Shown one piece after another: positions 1 through 7,870 of a stretch of DNA of 64,000 nucleotides. The notes under the pieces are model-generated. The model was not told the origin of the DNA, ran no database searches, and saw only the letters and a program-made list of their open reading frames with translations. The position numbers were made by a program, and so were the translations under genes. Position 1 is the stretch's first letter; every line of letters begins with the position of its first letter. This DNA comes from Kitasatospora cineracea (GTDB taxonomy: Bacteria > Actinomycetota > Actinomycetes > Streptomycetales > Streptomycetaceae): positions 2,170,001 through 2,234,000 of the forward strand of contig NZ_RJVJ01000001.1 in assembly GCF_003751605.1 (NCBI RefSeq), given 5' to 3'.

Positions 1-35
1 CGCCGCAGGGTTGCGACGGGGGTTTGAAGACGGGC

Positions 36-60
36 CCTAGACGAGTAGTTCCGAAGTCGG
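36..60 (+). repeat. Left terminal inverted repeat of the IS
   Basis: Exact reverse complement of 1021-1045. The outer end is CCTAG and the inner end is GAAGTCGG. The match stops on both sides immediately outside these coordinates. Confidence 0.92.
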
Positions 61-97
61 GTGTCTTTGGCTGTTCTGCTTCGGACATGCGGGGAGG

Positions 98-1012
98 GTG
101 TCCAGGCTTCGGGTTGTGACGACCGAAGAGCTGGACACCCTCCTGACGGCACTCTACGTGTGGATCGATGATCATCTGCCTCGAACGCGCTGGTTGGGGC
201 GCCCGCCGCGGCTGACGGACTCGGAACTGGTGTGCCTGGCCGTGGCCCAGGTGCTGCTGGGCTTCCACTCCGAGGCCCGCTGGATCCGCTTCGCCCGCGC
301 CCGCCTGCGCGGCATGTTCCCGCACCTGCCCGAACGCCCCGGTTACAACAAGCGCCTGCGCGCCGCGCGCCCGCTGCTCCAGCAGGCGATCCGCGACCTG
401 GCCCGGGACACCGACCTGTGGGCGGACCCGGTGTGGATCACCGACTCCACACCCGTGGAGTGCGGGCGCTCCCGCGACACCGTGCGCCGCTCGGCCCTGG
501 CCGGGTGGGCCGGCTACGGCTACAGCCGCTCGCACTCACGCTGGTTCTGGGGCCTGAAACTGCACCTGGTCTGCACCCCGGCCGGACTCCCCGTCACCTG
601 GGCCCTGGCCAGTCCGAAGGTCGACGAGCGCGAGGTGTTGGCCGCGCTCGTCGAAACCGAACCGGAGCTGGCCCGCGAGCGGCCCGGCCTGCTGATCCTC
701 GCCGACAAGGGCTACGTCTCCGCCGAACTCGACCGCTTCCTCGAACAGCACGGCGCCCAACTGCTGCGACCGTCCTACCGCAACCGAACCCCACGCCCCG
801 GGGAAGGGCTGCTGAAGTCCGTCCGCCAGCTGATCGAGTCCGTCAACGACACCCTCAAGGGCCAACTCGGCCTCGAACAGCACGGCGGCCGCACCATCGA
901 GGGCCTCGGCGCCCGAGTCGGCCAACGGCTACTCGCAATGACCTGCGCGATCTGGCACAACCGGGCCACCGGCCAACCCGTCACACGCTCGTTGATCGCC
1001 TACGACCACTGA
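98..1012 (+). CDS. IS982-like DDE transposase
   Basis: 304 residues, full length for the family. The N-terminal helical part contains LTDSELVCLAVAQVLLG, and the DDE nuclease fold follows: first Asp in WITDSTPVE, second Asp in ILADKGY, and the Glu in QLIESVNDTLKGQ. It would cut and rejoin the IS ends through the flanking inverted repeats. The GTG start at 98 has a purine-rich stretch directly against it, so the GTG at 115 is an alternative. No frameshift or internal stop is seen. IS5-type is the alternative family assignment. Confidence 0.9.
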   Translation: MSRLRVVTTEELDTLLTALYVWIDDHLPRTRWLGRPPRLTDSELVCLAVAQVLLGFHSEARWIRFARARLRGMFPHLPERPGYNKRLRAARPLLQQAIRDLARDTDLWADPVWITDSTPVECGRSRDTVRRSALAGWAGYGYSRSHSRWFWGLKLHLVCTPAGLPVTWALASPKVDEREVLAALVETEPELARERPGLLILADKGYVSAELDRFLEQHGAQLLRPSYRNRTPRPGEGLLKSVRQLIESVNDTLKGQLGLEQHGGRTIEGLGARVGQRLLAMTCAIWHNRATGQPVTRSLIAYDH

Positions 1013-1020
1013 CCGACTAA

Positions 1021-1045
1021 CCGACTTCGGAACTACTCGTCTAGG
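1021..1045 (-). repeat. Right terminal inverted repeat of the IS, overlapping the add stop codon
   Basis: Perfect 25-bp inverted match to 36-60. Bases 1041-1043 read TAG on the minus strand and are the stop codon of add, so the IS boundary and the gene end coincide. Confidence 0.92.
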
Positions 1046-2069
1046 CCGGTTCCTCCACCAGCCAGGCGTCGACCTCGCCGAGCAGCTCCTTCACCACGTG
1101 CTCGGGGGCCTGCGAGGAGCGGATCGACTGGCGGGCGAGCTCGGCCAGCTCGGCGTCGGTGAAGGCGTGCGACTCGCGGGCCAGGGTGTACTGGTCGGCC
1201 AGCCGGGAGCCGAACAGCAGCGGGTCGTCGGCACCCAGGGCGAGCGGGACGCCGGCCTCGAAGAGCGCGCGCAGCGGGACCTGCCCGGGGCTGTCGTAGA
1301 CGCCGAGGGCGACGTTGGAGGCCGGGCAGACCTCGCAGGTGACCTGCCGGTCGGCGAGGCGCTGGAGCAGCCGCGGGTCCTCGGCGGCGCGCACGCCGTG
1401 GCCGATCCGGGCGGCGCCCAGGTCGTCCAGGCAGTCCCGGACCGACTCCGGCCCGGCCAGCTCGCCGCCGTGCGGGGCCGCGATCAGCCCGCCGTTCCGG
1501 GCGATGGCGAAGGCCCGGTCGAAGTCCCGGGCCAGGCCGCGGCGCTCGTCGTTGGACAGGCCGAAGCCGATCACGCCCCGGTCGGCGTACCGGACGGCGA
1601 GCCGGGCCAGCGTCCGGGCGTCCATCGGGGACTTCATCCGGTTCGCCGCGACCAGCACCCGGATCCCGACGCCGGTCGCCTCGGACGCCTCCCGGACGGC
1701 GTCCAGGACCAGCTCCAGGGTCGGGGTCAGGCCGCCGAGCAGCGGCGCGTACGAGGTCGGGTCGACCTGGATCTCCAGCCAGCGGGAGCCGTCGGCGCGC
1801 TCGTCCTCGGCGGTCTCCAGGACCAGCCGGCGGATGTCGGACTCGTCGCGCAGGCAGGAGCGGGCGGTGTCGTAGAGCCGCTGGAAGCGGAACCAGCCGC
1901 GCTCGTCGGTGGCCCGGAGCTTGGGCGGATGCTCGGAGCTGAGCGCCTCGGGCAGCCGGATGCCGTGCTTGTCGGCGAGTTCGAGCAGCGTCGCGGGGCG
2001 CATCGAACCGGTGAAGTGCAGGTGCAGATGGGCCTTCGGCAGGCTCCGGACATCACGCAGGCGATCCAT
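1041..2069 (-). CDS. add: Adenosine deaminase
   Basis: 342 residues, normal length. It hydrolyses adenosine (and deoxyadenosine) to inosine and ammonia in purine salvage, in the cytoplasm, with a catalytic zinc. Visible motifs are HLHLHFTGS near the N-terminus (zinc His pair), HGGE around residue 200, RIGHG, and LGADDP near the C-terminus (zinc Asp and neighbour). The ATG at 2069 begins MDRLRDVRSLPKAHLH, as in actinobacterial enzymes. The stop TAG lies inside the IS terminal CTAG. If CTAG is the duplicated target, the native stop is preserved; otherwise the last codon and stop are IS-derived. It is transcribed away from aspC's hairpin, 93 bp downstream of aspC. Confidence 0.93.
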   Translation of the reverse strand: MDRLRDVRSLPKAHLHLHFTGSMRPATLLELADKHGIRLPEALSSEHPPKLRATDERGWFRFQRLYDTARSCLRDESDIRRLVLETAEDERADGSRWLEIQVDPTSYAPLLGGLTPTLELVLDAVREASEATGVGIRVLVAANRMKSPMDARTLARLAVRYADRGVIGFGLSNDERRGLARDFDRAFAIARNGGLIAAPHGGELAGPESVRDCLDDLGAARIGHGVRAAEDPRLLQRLADRQVTCEVCPASNVALGVYDSPGQVPLRALFEAGVPLALGADDPLLFGSRLADQYTLARESHAFTDAELAELARQSIRSSQAPEHVVKELLGEVDAWLVEEPA

Positions 2070-2105
2070 TCACCGATCCTGCCGCAAAACCCCCCGGAAC
2101 AGGAA

Positions 2106-2149
2106 CCGCCCCCCGCACATCGCCCGAAGGGGTGAGGTGCGGGGGGCGG
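2106..2149 (-). terminator. Hairpin terminator downstream of aspC
   Basis: Perfect 13-bp GC-rich stem, arms 2106-2118 and 2137-2149, with an inner CCCGAAGGG mini-hairpin. It lies between the aspC stop and the add start, both on the minus strand. There is no U tract, as is common in streptomycetes. Confidence 0.75.
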
Positions 2150-2162
2150 CCGTGACGGACCG

Positions 2163-3401
2163 TCAGTCGCGGGCCTCGGACAGCAGCTTCTGCATCCGGC
2201 TGACGCCCTCGACCAGGTCGGCGTCGCCCAGCGCGTAGGACAGCCGCAGGTAGCCGGGGGTGCCGAAGGCCTCGCCGGGGACGACCGCGACCTCGGCCTC
2301 GTCCAGGATCAGCGCGGCCAGCTCGGCCGAGGTCTGCGGGCGCTTGCCGCGGATCTCCTTGCCCAGCAGGCCCTTCACCGACGGGTAGGCGTAGAACGCG
2401 CCCTCCGGCTCGGGGCAGAGCACGCCCTCGATCTCGTTCAGCATCGCCACGATGGTGCGGCGGCGGCGGTCGAACGCGGTCTTCATCTCGTCCACCGCGG
2501 ACAGGTCGCCGGCCACCGCGGCCAGCGCCGCGCGCTGCGCCACGTTGGAGACGTTCGAGGTGGCGTGCGACTGCAGGTTGGCGGCCGCGGCGACGACGTC
2601 CTTGGGGGCGATCAGCCAGCCCACCCGCCAGCCGGTCATGGCGTAGGTCTTGGCCACGCCGTTGACCACGATGCACTTGTCGGCCAGCTCGGGCAGCAGG
2701 GCCGGCAGCGAGGTGAAGGTCGCGTCGCCGTACACCAGGTGCTCGTAGATCTCGTCGGTGAGCACCCACAGGCCGTGCTCCAGCGCCCAGCGGCCGATCG
2801 CCTCGGCCTCGGCCTCGGTGTACACCGCGCCGGTCGGGTTGGACGGCGAGACGAACAGCACCACCTTGGTGCTGGCGGTGCGGGCGGCCTCCAGCTGCGC
2901 CACCGAGACCTTGTAGCCGGTGGTCTCGTCGGAGAGCACCTCGACGGGGGTGCCGCCGGCCAGCTTCACGGCCTCCGGGTAGGTGGTCCAGTACGGCGCC
3001 GGGATGATCACCTCGTCGCCCGGGTCGAGGATCGCGGCGAAGGCGTTGTAGATCGCCTGCTTGCCGCCGTTGGTCACCAGCACCTGCGAGGCGTCCACCT
3101 GGTAGCCGGAGTCGCGCAGCGTCTTGGCGGCGATCGCGGCCTTCAGCTCCGGCAGGCCGGCGGCCGGGGTGTAGCGGTGGTTCGCCGGGTCCTGGCAGGC
3201 GGCGACGGCGGCGTCCACGACGTAGCCGGGGGTCGGGAAGTCGGGCTCGCCGGCGCCGAAGCCGATCACCGGGCGCCCGGCGGCCTTGAGGGCCTTGGCC
3301 TTGGCGTCGACGGCGAGGGTCGCGGACTCGGCGATGGCGCCGACCCGGGCGGAGACCCGGCGGTTCGCGGGGGACAGGTTCTCGGGGGTGGGTGCGCTCA
3401 T
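2163..3401 (-). CDS. aspC: Pyridoxal-phosphate aminotransferase, probable aspartate aminotransferase
   Basis: 412 residues, fold-type I class I/II aminotransferase. It transfers the amino group of aspartate to 2-oxoglutarate, giving oxaloacetate and glutamate. Motifs: [10 protein letters not shown] near the N-terminus, [22 protein letters not shown], and the PLP-binding Lys in [16 protein letters not shown]. The ATG at 3401 gives [15 protein letters not shown], the usual streptomycete N-terminus. The open frame continues 85 codons upstream, but that part has no family resemblance. In streptomycetes this gene normally sits next to tRNA-Trp and secE, as here. Substrate preference is inferred from the family. 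Confidence 0.9.
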   Translation of the reverse strand: MSAPTPENLSPANRRVSARVGAIAESATLAVDAKAKALKAAGRPVIGFGAGEPDFPTPGYVVDAAVAACQDPANHRYTPAAGLPELKAAIAAKTLRDSGYQVDASQVLVTNGGKQAIYNAFAAILDPGDEVIIPAPYWTTYPEAVKLAGGTPVEVLSDETTGYKVSVAQLEAARTASTKVVLFVSPSNPTGAVYTEAEAEAIGRWALEHGLWVLTDEIYEHLVYGDATFTSLPALLPELADKCIVVNGVAKTYAMTGWRVGWLIAPKDVVAAAANLQSHATSNVSNVAQRAALAAVAGDLSAVDEMKTAFDRRRRTIVAMLNEIEGVLCPEPEGAFYAYPSVKGLLGKEIRGKRPQTSAELAALILDEAEVAVVPGEAFGTPGYLRLSYALGDADLVEGVSRMQKLLSEARD

Positions 3402-3710
3402 GCCTGAATGCTCCCAGACCCCACGGGCGGGGGGCATCGCGGTTTCAGCAGGAGTAGAGAGGTGTTCCAGCGACCGTCCCGCGGACCCGGACGATCTCGG
3501 GCGGAAGCCGATCGAAGCCGGAGGATCTCGGGCGGACGGCGTCGAAAGTCGGCGAATGTGGATCTCGGTGAATGAGGTTCGACCAATCGGCGAAGAACCC
3601 GTACACTCACTGCTCGATGGCTCCCGAAGTGCGGATCCTTCGGCCGGGTACACCACACGGCCGGTCGGATGCGGTAGGTTGGGGGCCGCACCGGAACCGC
3701 GAGGTTCCGT
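3402..3710. other. Intergenic region between aspC and tRNA-Trp: direct repeats and a candidate promoter
   Basis: No convincing gene. A 13-bp direct repeat GATCTCGGGCGGA occurs at 3493-3505 and 3524-3536, with a partial third copy (GATCTCGG) at 3561. A candidate rightward promoter is TTCGAC (3578-3583) and TACACT (3602-3607) with an 18-bp spacer. A second -10-like TAGGTT lies at 3675-3680, closer to the tRNA but without a clear -35. Both promoter calls are by eye. Confidence 0.4.
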
Positions 3711-3783
3711 AGGGCACTAGCTCAATTGGTAGAGCACCGGTCTCCAAAACCGGCGGTTGGGGGTTCGAGTCCCTCGTGCCCTG
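3711..3783 (+). tRNA. trnW: tRNA-Trp (anticodon CCA)
   Basis: 73 nt cloverleaf. The acceptor arms AGGGCAC (3711-3717) and GTGCCCT (3776-3782) pair over 7 bp, with discriminator G at 3783. The D-arm contains AGCTCAATTGGTAGAGC, the anticodon loop reads CTCCAAA with CCA, and the T arm contains GGTTCGAGTCC. CCA is not encoded. tRNA-Trp directly upstream of secE-nusG is a known actinobacterial arrangement. Confidence 0.97.
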
Positions 3784-3799
3784 CTGCTCGATCTGTGCC

Positions 3800-3831
3800 A
3801 AGCCCGTTCGCTCCGCAGAGCGAGCGGGCTT
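3800..3831 (+). terminator. Hairpin terminator after tRNA-Trp
   Basis: 13-bp stem with one G-T wobble, arms 3800-3812 and 3819-3831, six-base loop. It begins 17 bp after the tRNA and separates it from secE. Confidence 0.7.
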
Positions 3832-3923
3832 GATGCGGAGAGGGCCCCACCCAGCACAGCTTTCGCCGGACAGCCCGTGCACCAGGCACGGGCCTCCGCA
3901 GGACCGGATTCAGGTGAGGACGA

Positions 3924-4286
3924 GTGACGGAGACCACGGGCTCCACCGCAACGCCTGAGAGCGGCAACCCCGAGGGGACCGAAGGCGCCGCGGACGGTGC
4001 GACCGCCGAGGACGGCAAGCTCTCCCGGCGCGAGCGCCGGCGGGCCAACAAGGCGTCCGGCGGCGAGGGGAAGAAGTCCGGCAAGCGGGCGAAGAAGGGC
4101 CTGTTCGCCCGGACCGCGATCTTCTACCGCCAGATCATCGCCGAGCTCCGCAAGGTGGTCTGGCCCTCCCGCAGCCAGCTGATCCAGTACACCACCGTCG
4201 TGGTGACCTTCGTGATCGTGATGATGCTGCTGGTCGCCGGCCTCGACTGGGTCTTCGCCAAGGGTGCCTTCTGGATCTTCGGCTGA
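3924..4286 (+). CDS. secE: Preprotein translocase subunit SecE
   Basis: 120 residues. It stabilises the SecYEG channel in the cytoplasmic membrane. The first 60 residues are charged and low-complexity (Gly/Glu, then Lys/Arg-rich RRERRRANKASG). The conserved SecE core follows: FYRQIIAELRKVVWPSR, then one transmembrane helix with VVVTFVIVMMLLVAGLDWVF. This single-helix form is the short SecE typical of Gram-positives. The GTG start is preceded by AGGTGAGGA. It lies upstream of nusG, as in most bacteria. Confidence 0.95.
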   Translation: MTETTGSTATPESGNPEGTEGAADGATAEDGKLSRRERRRANKASGGEGKKSGKRAKKGLFARTAIFYRQIIAELRKVVWPSRSQLIQYTTVVVTFVIVMMLLVAGLDWVFAKGAFWIFG

Positions 4287-4345
4287 CGTCCGATCCGGCA
4301 GAAAACCACCGGGACCCCGCGGGTCCCGCACCACATACCTCACCC

Positions 4346-4376
4346 CGACCCGGGCCGAATCCTTCGGCCCGGGTCG
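4346..4376 (+). terminator. Hairpin between secE and nusG
   Basis: Perfect 14-bp stem, arms 4346-4359 and 4363-4376, 3-nt loop, no U tract. It probably reduces secE read-through into nusG. Confidence 0.65.
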
Positions 4377-4464
4377 AGCTGTCGGCGCGAAGGACAGCGG
4401 GCGACTACCGTTGAGTCGGTACTGTTGAGGTATCCGTTCCACAACCAGGAAAGAAGCAGCGACC

Positions 4465-5364
4465 GTGTCTGAGTCCCCCCTGTACGACGCCGACGAGACC
4501 GTCCGCGAGGCGGATGTCGCCGCCGAGCTGGACGCGGCCGAGGCTGCCGACGTCGAGACCGACGACGTCGAGACCGCTGAGGAAATCGTGGACGAGGCGG
4601 ACGCCGAGGAGGACGAGGTCGAGGCCGCCGACGAGCTGGAGGCGGGGGAGCCCGCCGAGGCCGCCGCCGTGCACGAGGTGGACGAGGCCGAGGCCGAGGC
4701 TGCCGACGTCGAGACCGACGACGTCGAGGAAGAGGCCGAGGCCGCCGAGGAGGTCGAGAGCGACCCGGTCGCCGAGTTCCGCGAGCAACTGCGCCGCGCC
4801 CCCGGCGAGTGGTACGTCATCCACACCTACGCCGGCTACGAGAACCGGGTGAAGCAGAACCTGGAGCAGCGCTCCGTCTCGCTGAACGTCGAGGACTACA
4901 TCTTCGAGTCCCAGGTTCCGCAGGAGGAGGTCGTCCAGATCAAGAACGGCGACCGCAAGACCATCCGGCAGAACAAGCTCCCCGGCTACGTGCTGGTCCG
5001 GATGGACCTCACCCCGGAGTCCTGGGGCGTCGTGCGCAACACCCCCGGTGTCACCGGCTTCGTCGGCAACGCCTACGACCCGTACCCGCTGACCCTGGAC
5101 GAGGTCGTCAAGATGCTCGCCCCCGACGTGGAGCGCGCCGCCGCCAAGGAGGCCGGCAAGGCCTCGCCGGTGCGCCCGGTCGAGGTGCAGGTGCTGGACT
5201 TCGAGGTCGGCGACTCGGTCACCGTCACCGACGGTCCGTTCGCCACCCTGCAGGCGACCATCAACGAGATCAACCCCGACTCGAAGAAGGTCAAGGGCCT
5301 GGTCGAGATCTTCGGCCGGGAGACCCCGGTCGAGCTCTCCTTCGACCAGATCCAGAAGAACTGA
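4465..5364 (+). CDS. nusG: Transcription termination/antitermination factor NusG
   Basis: 299 residues, much longer than the roughly 180 of E. coli NusG. Residues 1-110 are an acidic, Ala/Glu/Asp-rich extension containing [10 protein letters not shown] twice (27-36 and 79-88). The NGN domain starts near 114 ([19 protein letters not shown]), binds RNA polymerase and controls pausing. The C-terminal KOW domain has [15 protein letters not shown] and contacts Rho or ribosomal S10. Acidic extensions are usual in streptomycete NusG; their function is unknown. GTG start at 4465. Confidence 0.96.
   Translation: MSESPLYDADETVREADVAAELDAAEAADVETDDVETAEEIVDEADAEEDEVEAADELEAGEPAEAAAVHEVDEAEAEAADVETDDVEEEAEAAEEVESDPVAEFREQLRRAPGEWYVIHTYAGYENRVKQNLEQRSVSLNVEDYIFESQVPQEEVVQIKNGDRKTIRQNKLPGYVLVRMDLTPESWGVVRNTPGVTGFVGNAYDPYPLTLDEVVKMLAPDVERAAAKEAGKASPVRPVEVQVLDFEVGDSVTVTDGPFATLQATINEINPDSKKVKGLVEIFGRETPVELSFDQIQKN
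4536..4728 (+). repeat. 37-bp perfect direct repeat inside nusG
   Basis: Bases 4536-4572 and 4692-4728 are identical over 37 bp and 156 bp apart, so both copies are in frame (52 codons). They encode the duplicated [10 protein letters not shown] of the acidic tail. The repeat suggests the tail changes length by slippage or unequal recombination. Confidence 0.93.
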
Positions 5365-5375
5365 TCCACGTACTC

Positions 5376-5420
5376 CGGTTCCGGGGCGGGGGCGAAGGCC
5401 CCCGCCCCGGAACCGTTTTG
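5376..5420 (+). terminator. Strong intrinsic terminator after nusG
   Basis: Perfect 18-bp stem, arms 5376-5393 and 5398-5415, GAAG tetraloop, followed by TTTT at 5416-5419. One of the few terminators in this window with a U tract. It ends the secE-nusG unit. Confidence 0.88.
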
Positions 5421-5447
5421 GTCCAGCGCCGCCTCAGCGGTTAGCCT
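5418..5447 (+). promoter_or_regulatory. Candidate promoter of rplK-rplA
   Basis: TTGGTC (5418-5423) and TAGCCT (5442-5447), 18-bp spacer. It overlaps the end of the nusG terminator. The -10 region resembles that of the candidate rplJ promoter at 8697-8726 (GTTAGCCTGG versus GTTAGGCTGG). By-eye prediction. Confidence 0.55.
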
Positions 5448-5452
5448 GGTCC

Positions 5453-5498
5453 GATGTGTGTCCTGGCGGCCGGGTTTCGCCCCGGGGTCGGGCACATC
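5453..5498 (+). promoter_or_regulatory. rplK leader stem-loop
   Basis: GATGTG (5453-5458) pairs with CACATC (5493-5498), enclosing a GC-rich inner hairpin. It ends 32 nt before rplK. In other bacteria L1 represses the rplK-rplA messenger by binding its leader, so this is a candidate autoregulatory site. The L1 link is inference. Confidence 0.4.
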
Positions 5499-5530
5499 AG
5501 CAATCACCTCTCGGAAGGACCCGGAGAGAA

Positions 5531-5965
5531 ATGCCTCCCAAGAAGAAGAAGGTCACGGGGCTTATCAAGCTCCAGATCAACGCCGGTGCGGCCAACCCGG
5601 CGCCGCCGGTCGGCCCCGCGCTCGGCCAGCACGGCGTCAACATCATGGAGTTCTGCAAGGCGTACAACGCGGCCACCGAGTCGCAGCGCGGCATGATCGT
5701 GCCGGTGGAGATCACGGTCTACGACGACCGTTCCTTCACCTTCGTCACGAAGACCCCGCCGGCTGCTCGCCTCATCCTGAAGGCCGCGGGCATCGACAAG
5801 GGCTCCAAGGAGCCGCACAAGACCAAGGTCGCCAAGCTGACCTCGGCCCAGGTGCGCGAGATCGCCACCACCAAGATGCCCGACCTGAACGCCAACGACC
5901 TGGACGCGGCGGAGAAGATCATCGCCGGCACCGCCCGGTCGATGGGCATCACCGTCGAGGGCTGA
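5531..5965 (+). CDS. rplK: 50S ribosomal protein L11
   Basis: 144 residues, standard length. It binds the GTPase-associated centre of 23S rRNA and is needed for RelA-type stringent activation. Thiopeptides bind the L11-rRNA complex. Visible are [20 protein letters not shown], then [22 protein letters not shown] (proline-rich N-domain) and [14 protein letters not shown] at the C-terminus. The ATG at 5531 follows GGAGAGA. The same frame is open upstream but carries no L11 sequence. It forms an operon with rplA. Confidence 0.97.
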
Positions 5966-5982
5966 CCAGCCCGTACGTCCCC

Positions 5983-6016
5983 CGTGGTAGGGCCAGCGCG
6001 GCCCGCGACTACCACG
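5983..6016 (+). other. Stem-loop between rplK and rplA
   Basis: CGTGGTAG (5983-5990) pairs with CTACCACG (6009-6016), with an inner GGCC/GGCC pair. It ends 26 nt before the rplA start. It could be an RNA processing site or a translational control site; nothing distinguishes these. Confidence 0.5.
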
Positions 6017-6042
6017 AACTCCATTAATCACCAGGAGCAGCA

Positions 6043-6765
6043 GTGAAGCGCAGCAAGGCCCTCAAGGCCGCGGACGCCCAGGTCGACCGCGCCCGGATCT
6101 ACGCCCCGCTCGAGGCCGTCCGCCTCGCCAAGGCGACCTCCACCACCAAGTTCGACGGCACCGTCGAGGTCGCCATGCGTCTGGGCGTCGACCCGCGCAA
6201 GGCCGACCAGATGGTCCGCAGCACCGTCATCCTCCCGCACGGCACCGGTAAGACCGCTCGGGTCCTGGTCTTCGCGAACGGTGAGCGTGCCGAGGCCGCG
6301 CGTGCCGCGGGCGCCGACATCGTCGGCTCCGACGAGCTGATCGACGAGGTCGCCAAGGGTCGTCTGGACTTCGACGCCGTCGTCGCCACCCCGGACCTCA
6401 TGGGCAAGGTCGGCCGCCTGGGCCGCGTGCTCGGTCCCCGTGGCCTGATGCCGAACCCGAAGACCGGCACCGTGACCCCGGACGTCGCCAAGGCCGTCAA
6501 CGACATCAAGGGCGGCAAGATCGAGTTCCGCGTCGACAAGCACTCGAACCTGCACCTGATCATCGGCAAGACCTCGTTCTCCGACGAGCAGCTGGTCGAG
6601 AACTACGCCGCCGCGCTGGACGAGGTCCTCCGGGCCAAGCCGTCCGCCGCCAAGGGCCGTTACATCAAGAAGATCGCCTTCTCCACCACGATCGGCCCCG
6701 GCATCCAGGTGGACCCGAACCGCACCCGCAACCTCCTCGTCGAGGAGGACCCGGCGGCGGTCTGA
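6043..6765 (+). CDS. rplA: 50S ribosomal protein L1
   Basis: 240 residues. It forms the L1 stalk that moves the E-site tRNA, and is usually the autorepressor of the rplK-rplA messenger. Characteristic are the start [16 protein letters not shown], the central [15 protein letters not shown], and [18 protein letters not shown] start after AGGAGCAGCA. It ends 32 bp before a strong terminator, so rplKA is a two-gene unit. Confidence 0.97.
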   Translation: MKRSKALKAADAQVDRARIYAPLEAVRLAKATSTTKFDGTVEVAMRLGVDPRKADQMVRSTVILPHGTGKTARVLVFANGERAEAARAAGADIVGSDELIDEVAKGRLDFDAVVATPDLMGKVGRLGRVLGPRGLMPNPKTGTVTPDVAKAVNDIKGGKIEFRVDKHSNLHLIIGKTSFSDEQLVENYAAALDEVLRAKPSAAKGRYIKKIAFSTTIGPGIQVDPNRTRNLLVEEDPAAV

Positions 6766-6797
6766 CCCCGAGTCAGTTCCCCGCGCGGTCAACGCTT

Positions 6798-6835
6798 CAC
6801 CGGGCCCGCACCCTTTCGGGGGTGCGGGCCCGGTG
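6798..6835 (+). terminator. Terminator of the rplK-rplA operon
   Basis: Perfect 16-bp GC-rich stem, arms 6798-6813 and 6820-6835, six-base loop TTTCGG. No U tract. Confidence 0.82.
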
Positions 6836-6850
6836 GCGTTCGGAAACGGT

Positions 6851-6881
6851 TTGCGCGGGCGGCGGAGCGGTTCGGTAGAGT
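6851..6881 (+). promoter_or_regulatory. Candidate promoter of the first lipoprotein gene
   Basis: TTGCGC (6851-6856) and TAGAGT (6876-6881), spacer 19 bp (slightly long), 46 bp before the GTG start. By-eye prediction. Confidence 0.45.
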
Positions 6882-6926
6882 CCAGGGTCGTCATCAGGAT
6901 GAGAATCCGATTAGAGGGGGACCTCC

Positions 6927-7769
6927 GTGCGCGCACTGCGTACCGTTGCCGTGGCCTGTCTGGCCCTCGGCGCCTTGACCGCCTGCAGCAGCTCCGGCTC
7001 GACCGGTTCGACGGGGGGCTCCGGCAGCTCGCAGGCCGCTTCCGCCCCGGCGGCCGACGCCGCGGGCAAGGGCGGCTCGAAGCTCGCGCCCAAGGAGGCC
7101 CTGCTCGCCGCGGCCGCGGTCATGGACAAGGCCGGCAGCGCCAAGCTGACCGTCAAGGGCGGCGGCAGCGACGGCACCGCCGACTACGTCTGGAAGTCCC
7201 CGTCCTCCTTCCTGATGCACACCACGCAGGAGGGCAAGCAGGTCGACGTCCTGTTCGCCGGCGACCAGATGTACATCGGGGCCACCCCCGAGATGGCCGC
7301 CGTGGCCAAGGGCAAGAAGTGGATGTCGCTCAGCAGCAAGGACGCCGCGGGCGCCGCGGGCGACGAGGCCGGCACCTTCGCCGGGATGATGCAGATGATG
7401 AACCCGTCGGTGCAGCTGGTCGCCGCCGCCCCGACCGCCACCCTGGTCGGCACCGAGACGGTGGCCGGCCAGAGCGCCACCCACTACCGCAGCGACATCA
7501 AGGTGGACGAGCTGGTCGCCAAGATGCAGCTCGACCCGGCGCTCAAGGCCCAGGTGCTGGCCGAGCTCAAGAAGAACGGCACCAGCTCCACCGTGGACCT
7601 GTGGGTCAACAGCAAGGGCGAGCTGGTCCAGCAGTCCAGCGCCGACCTGGCGGCCGACAGCGGCGGCACCCCCGGCGTGGTCACCTACGGCGACCTGGGC
7701 AGCGTCAAGGCCACCCCGGCCCCGGCCGCCTCCGAGGTCTTCTCCCTCACCGACCTGATGCAGCAGTAG
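6927..7769 (+). CDS. Secreted lipoprotein, LppX/LprG-like
   Basis: 280 residues. Signal peptide with lipobox LTAC, so Cys20 would be lipidated and the protein anchored on the outer face of the membrane. A Ser/Gly linker follows (about 21-45), then a single domain with the LppX/LprG-like pattern: repeated strands, VDVLFAGDQMYI, TLVGTETVAGQSATHYRSDI and VDLWVNSKGELVQ. In mycobacteria such proteins bind lipids; that function is not shown here. The GTG start at 6927 follows AGGGGGA. A similar lipoprotein gene follows at 7871. Confidence 0.8.
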   Translation: MRALRTVAVACLALGALTACSSSGSTGSTGGSGSSQAASAPAADAAGKGGSKLAPKEALLAAAAVMDKAGSAKLTVKGGGSDGTADYVWKSPSSFLMHTTQEGKQVDVLFAGDQMYIGATPEMAAVAKGKKWMSLSSKDAAGAAGDEAGTFAGMMQMMNPSVQLVAAAPTATLVGTETVAGQSATHYRSDIKVDELVAKMQLDPALKAQVLAELKKNGTSSTVDLWVNSKGELVQQSSADLAADSGGTPGVVTYGDLGSVKATPAPAASEVFSLTDLMQQ

Positions 7770-7780
7770 GCCCGGCCCGG

Positions 7781-7812
7781 CCCGTGTCCCGGGGGCGGCT
7801 CCGGGACGCGGG
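7781..7812 (+). terminator. Hairpin between the two lipoprotein genes
   Basis: 12-bp stem with one G-T wobble, arms 7781-7792 and 7801-7812, eight-base loop. Confidence 0.6.
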
Positions 7813-7870
7813 CGGACCGCATGGCATCGTGGGGGGACCGGACGGCGGGGAACGGCAGGAGGAGGGACCG

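Larger units (their letters stand above)
36..1045 (+). mobile_element. Intact IS982-like insertion sequence
   Basis: A single transposase ORF lies between perfect 25-bp terminal inverted repeats (36-60 and 1021-1045). The outermost bases of both ends contain CTAG (37-40 and 1041-1044). Because CTAG is palindromic it could instead be a 4-bp target duplication, leaving 20-bp inverted repeats at 41-60 and 1021-1040. A 3-bp GCC on both outer sides (34-36, 1045-1047) is a second possible duplication. The right CTAG overlaps the stop codon of add. The element looks complete and possibly active. The family is assigned by resemblance of the transposase. Confidence 0.9.

Noticed and set aside
3402..3656. 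Extended N-terminus of aspC
   Set aside because: No resemblance to aminotransferases upstream of the MSAPTPENL start, and the extension overlaps the repeat-rich intergenic region.
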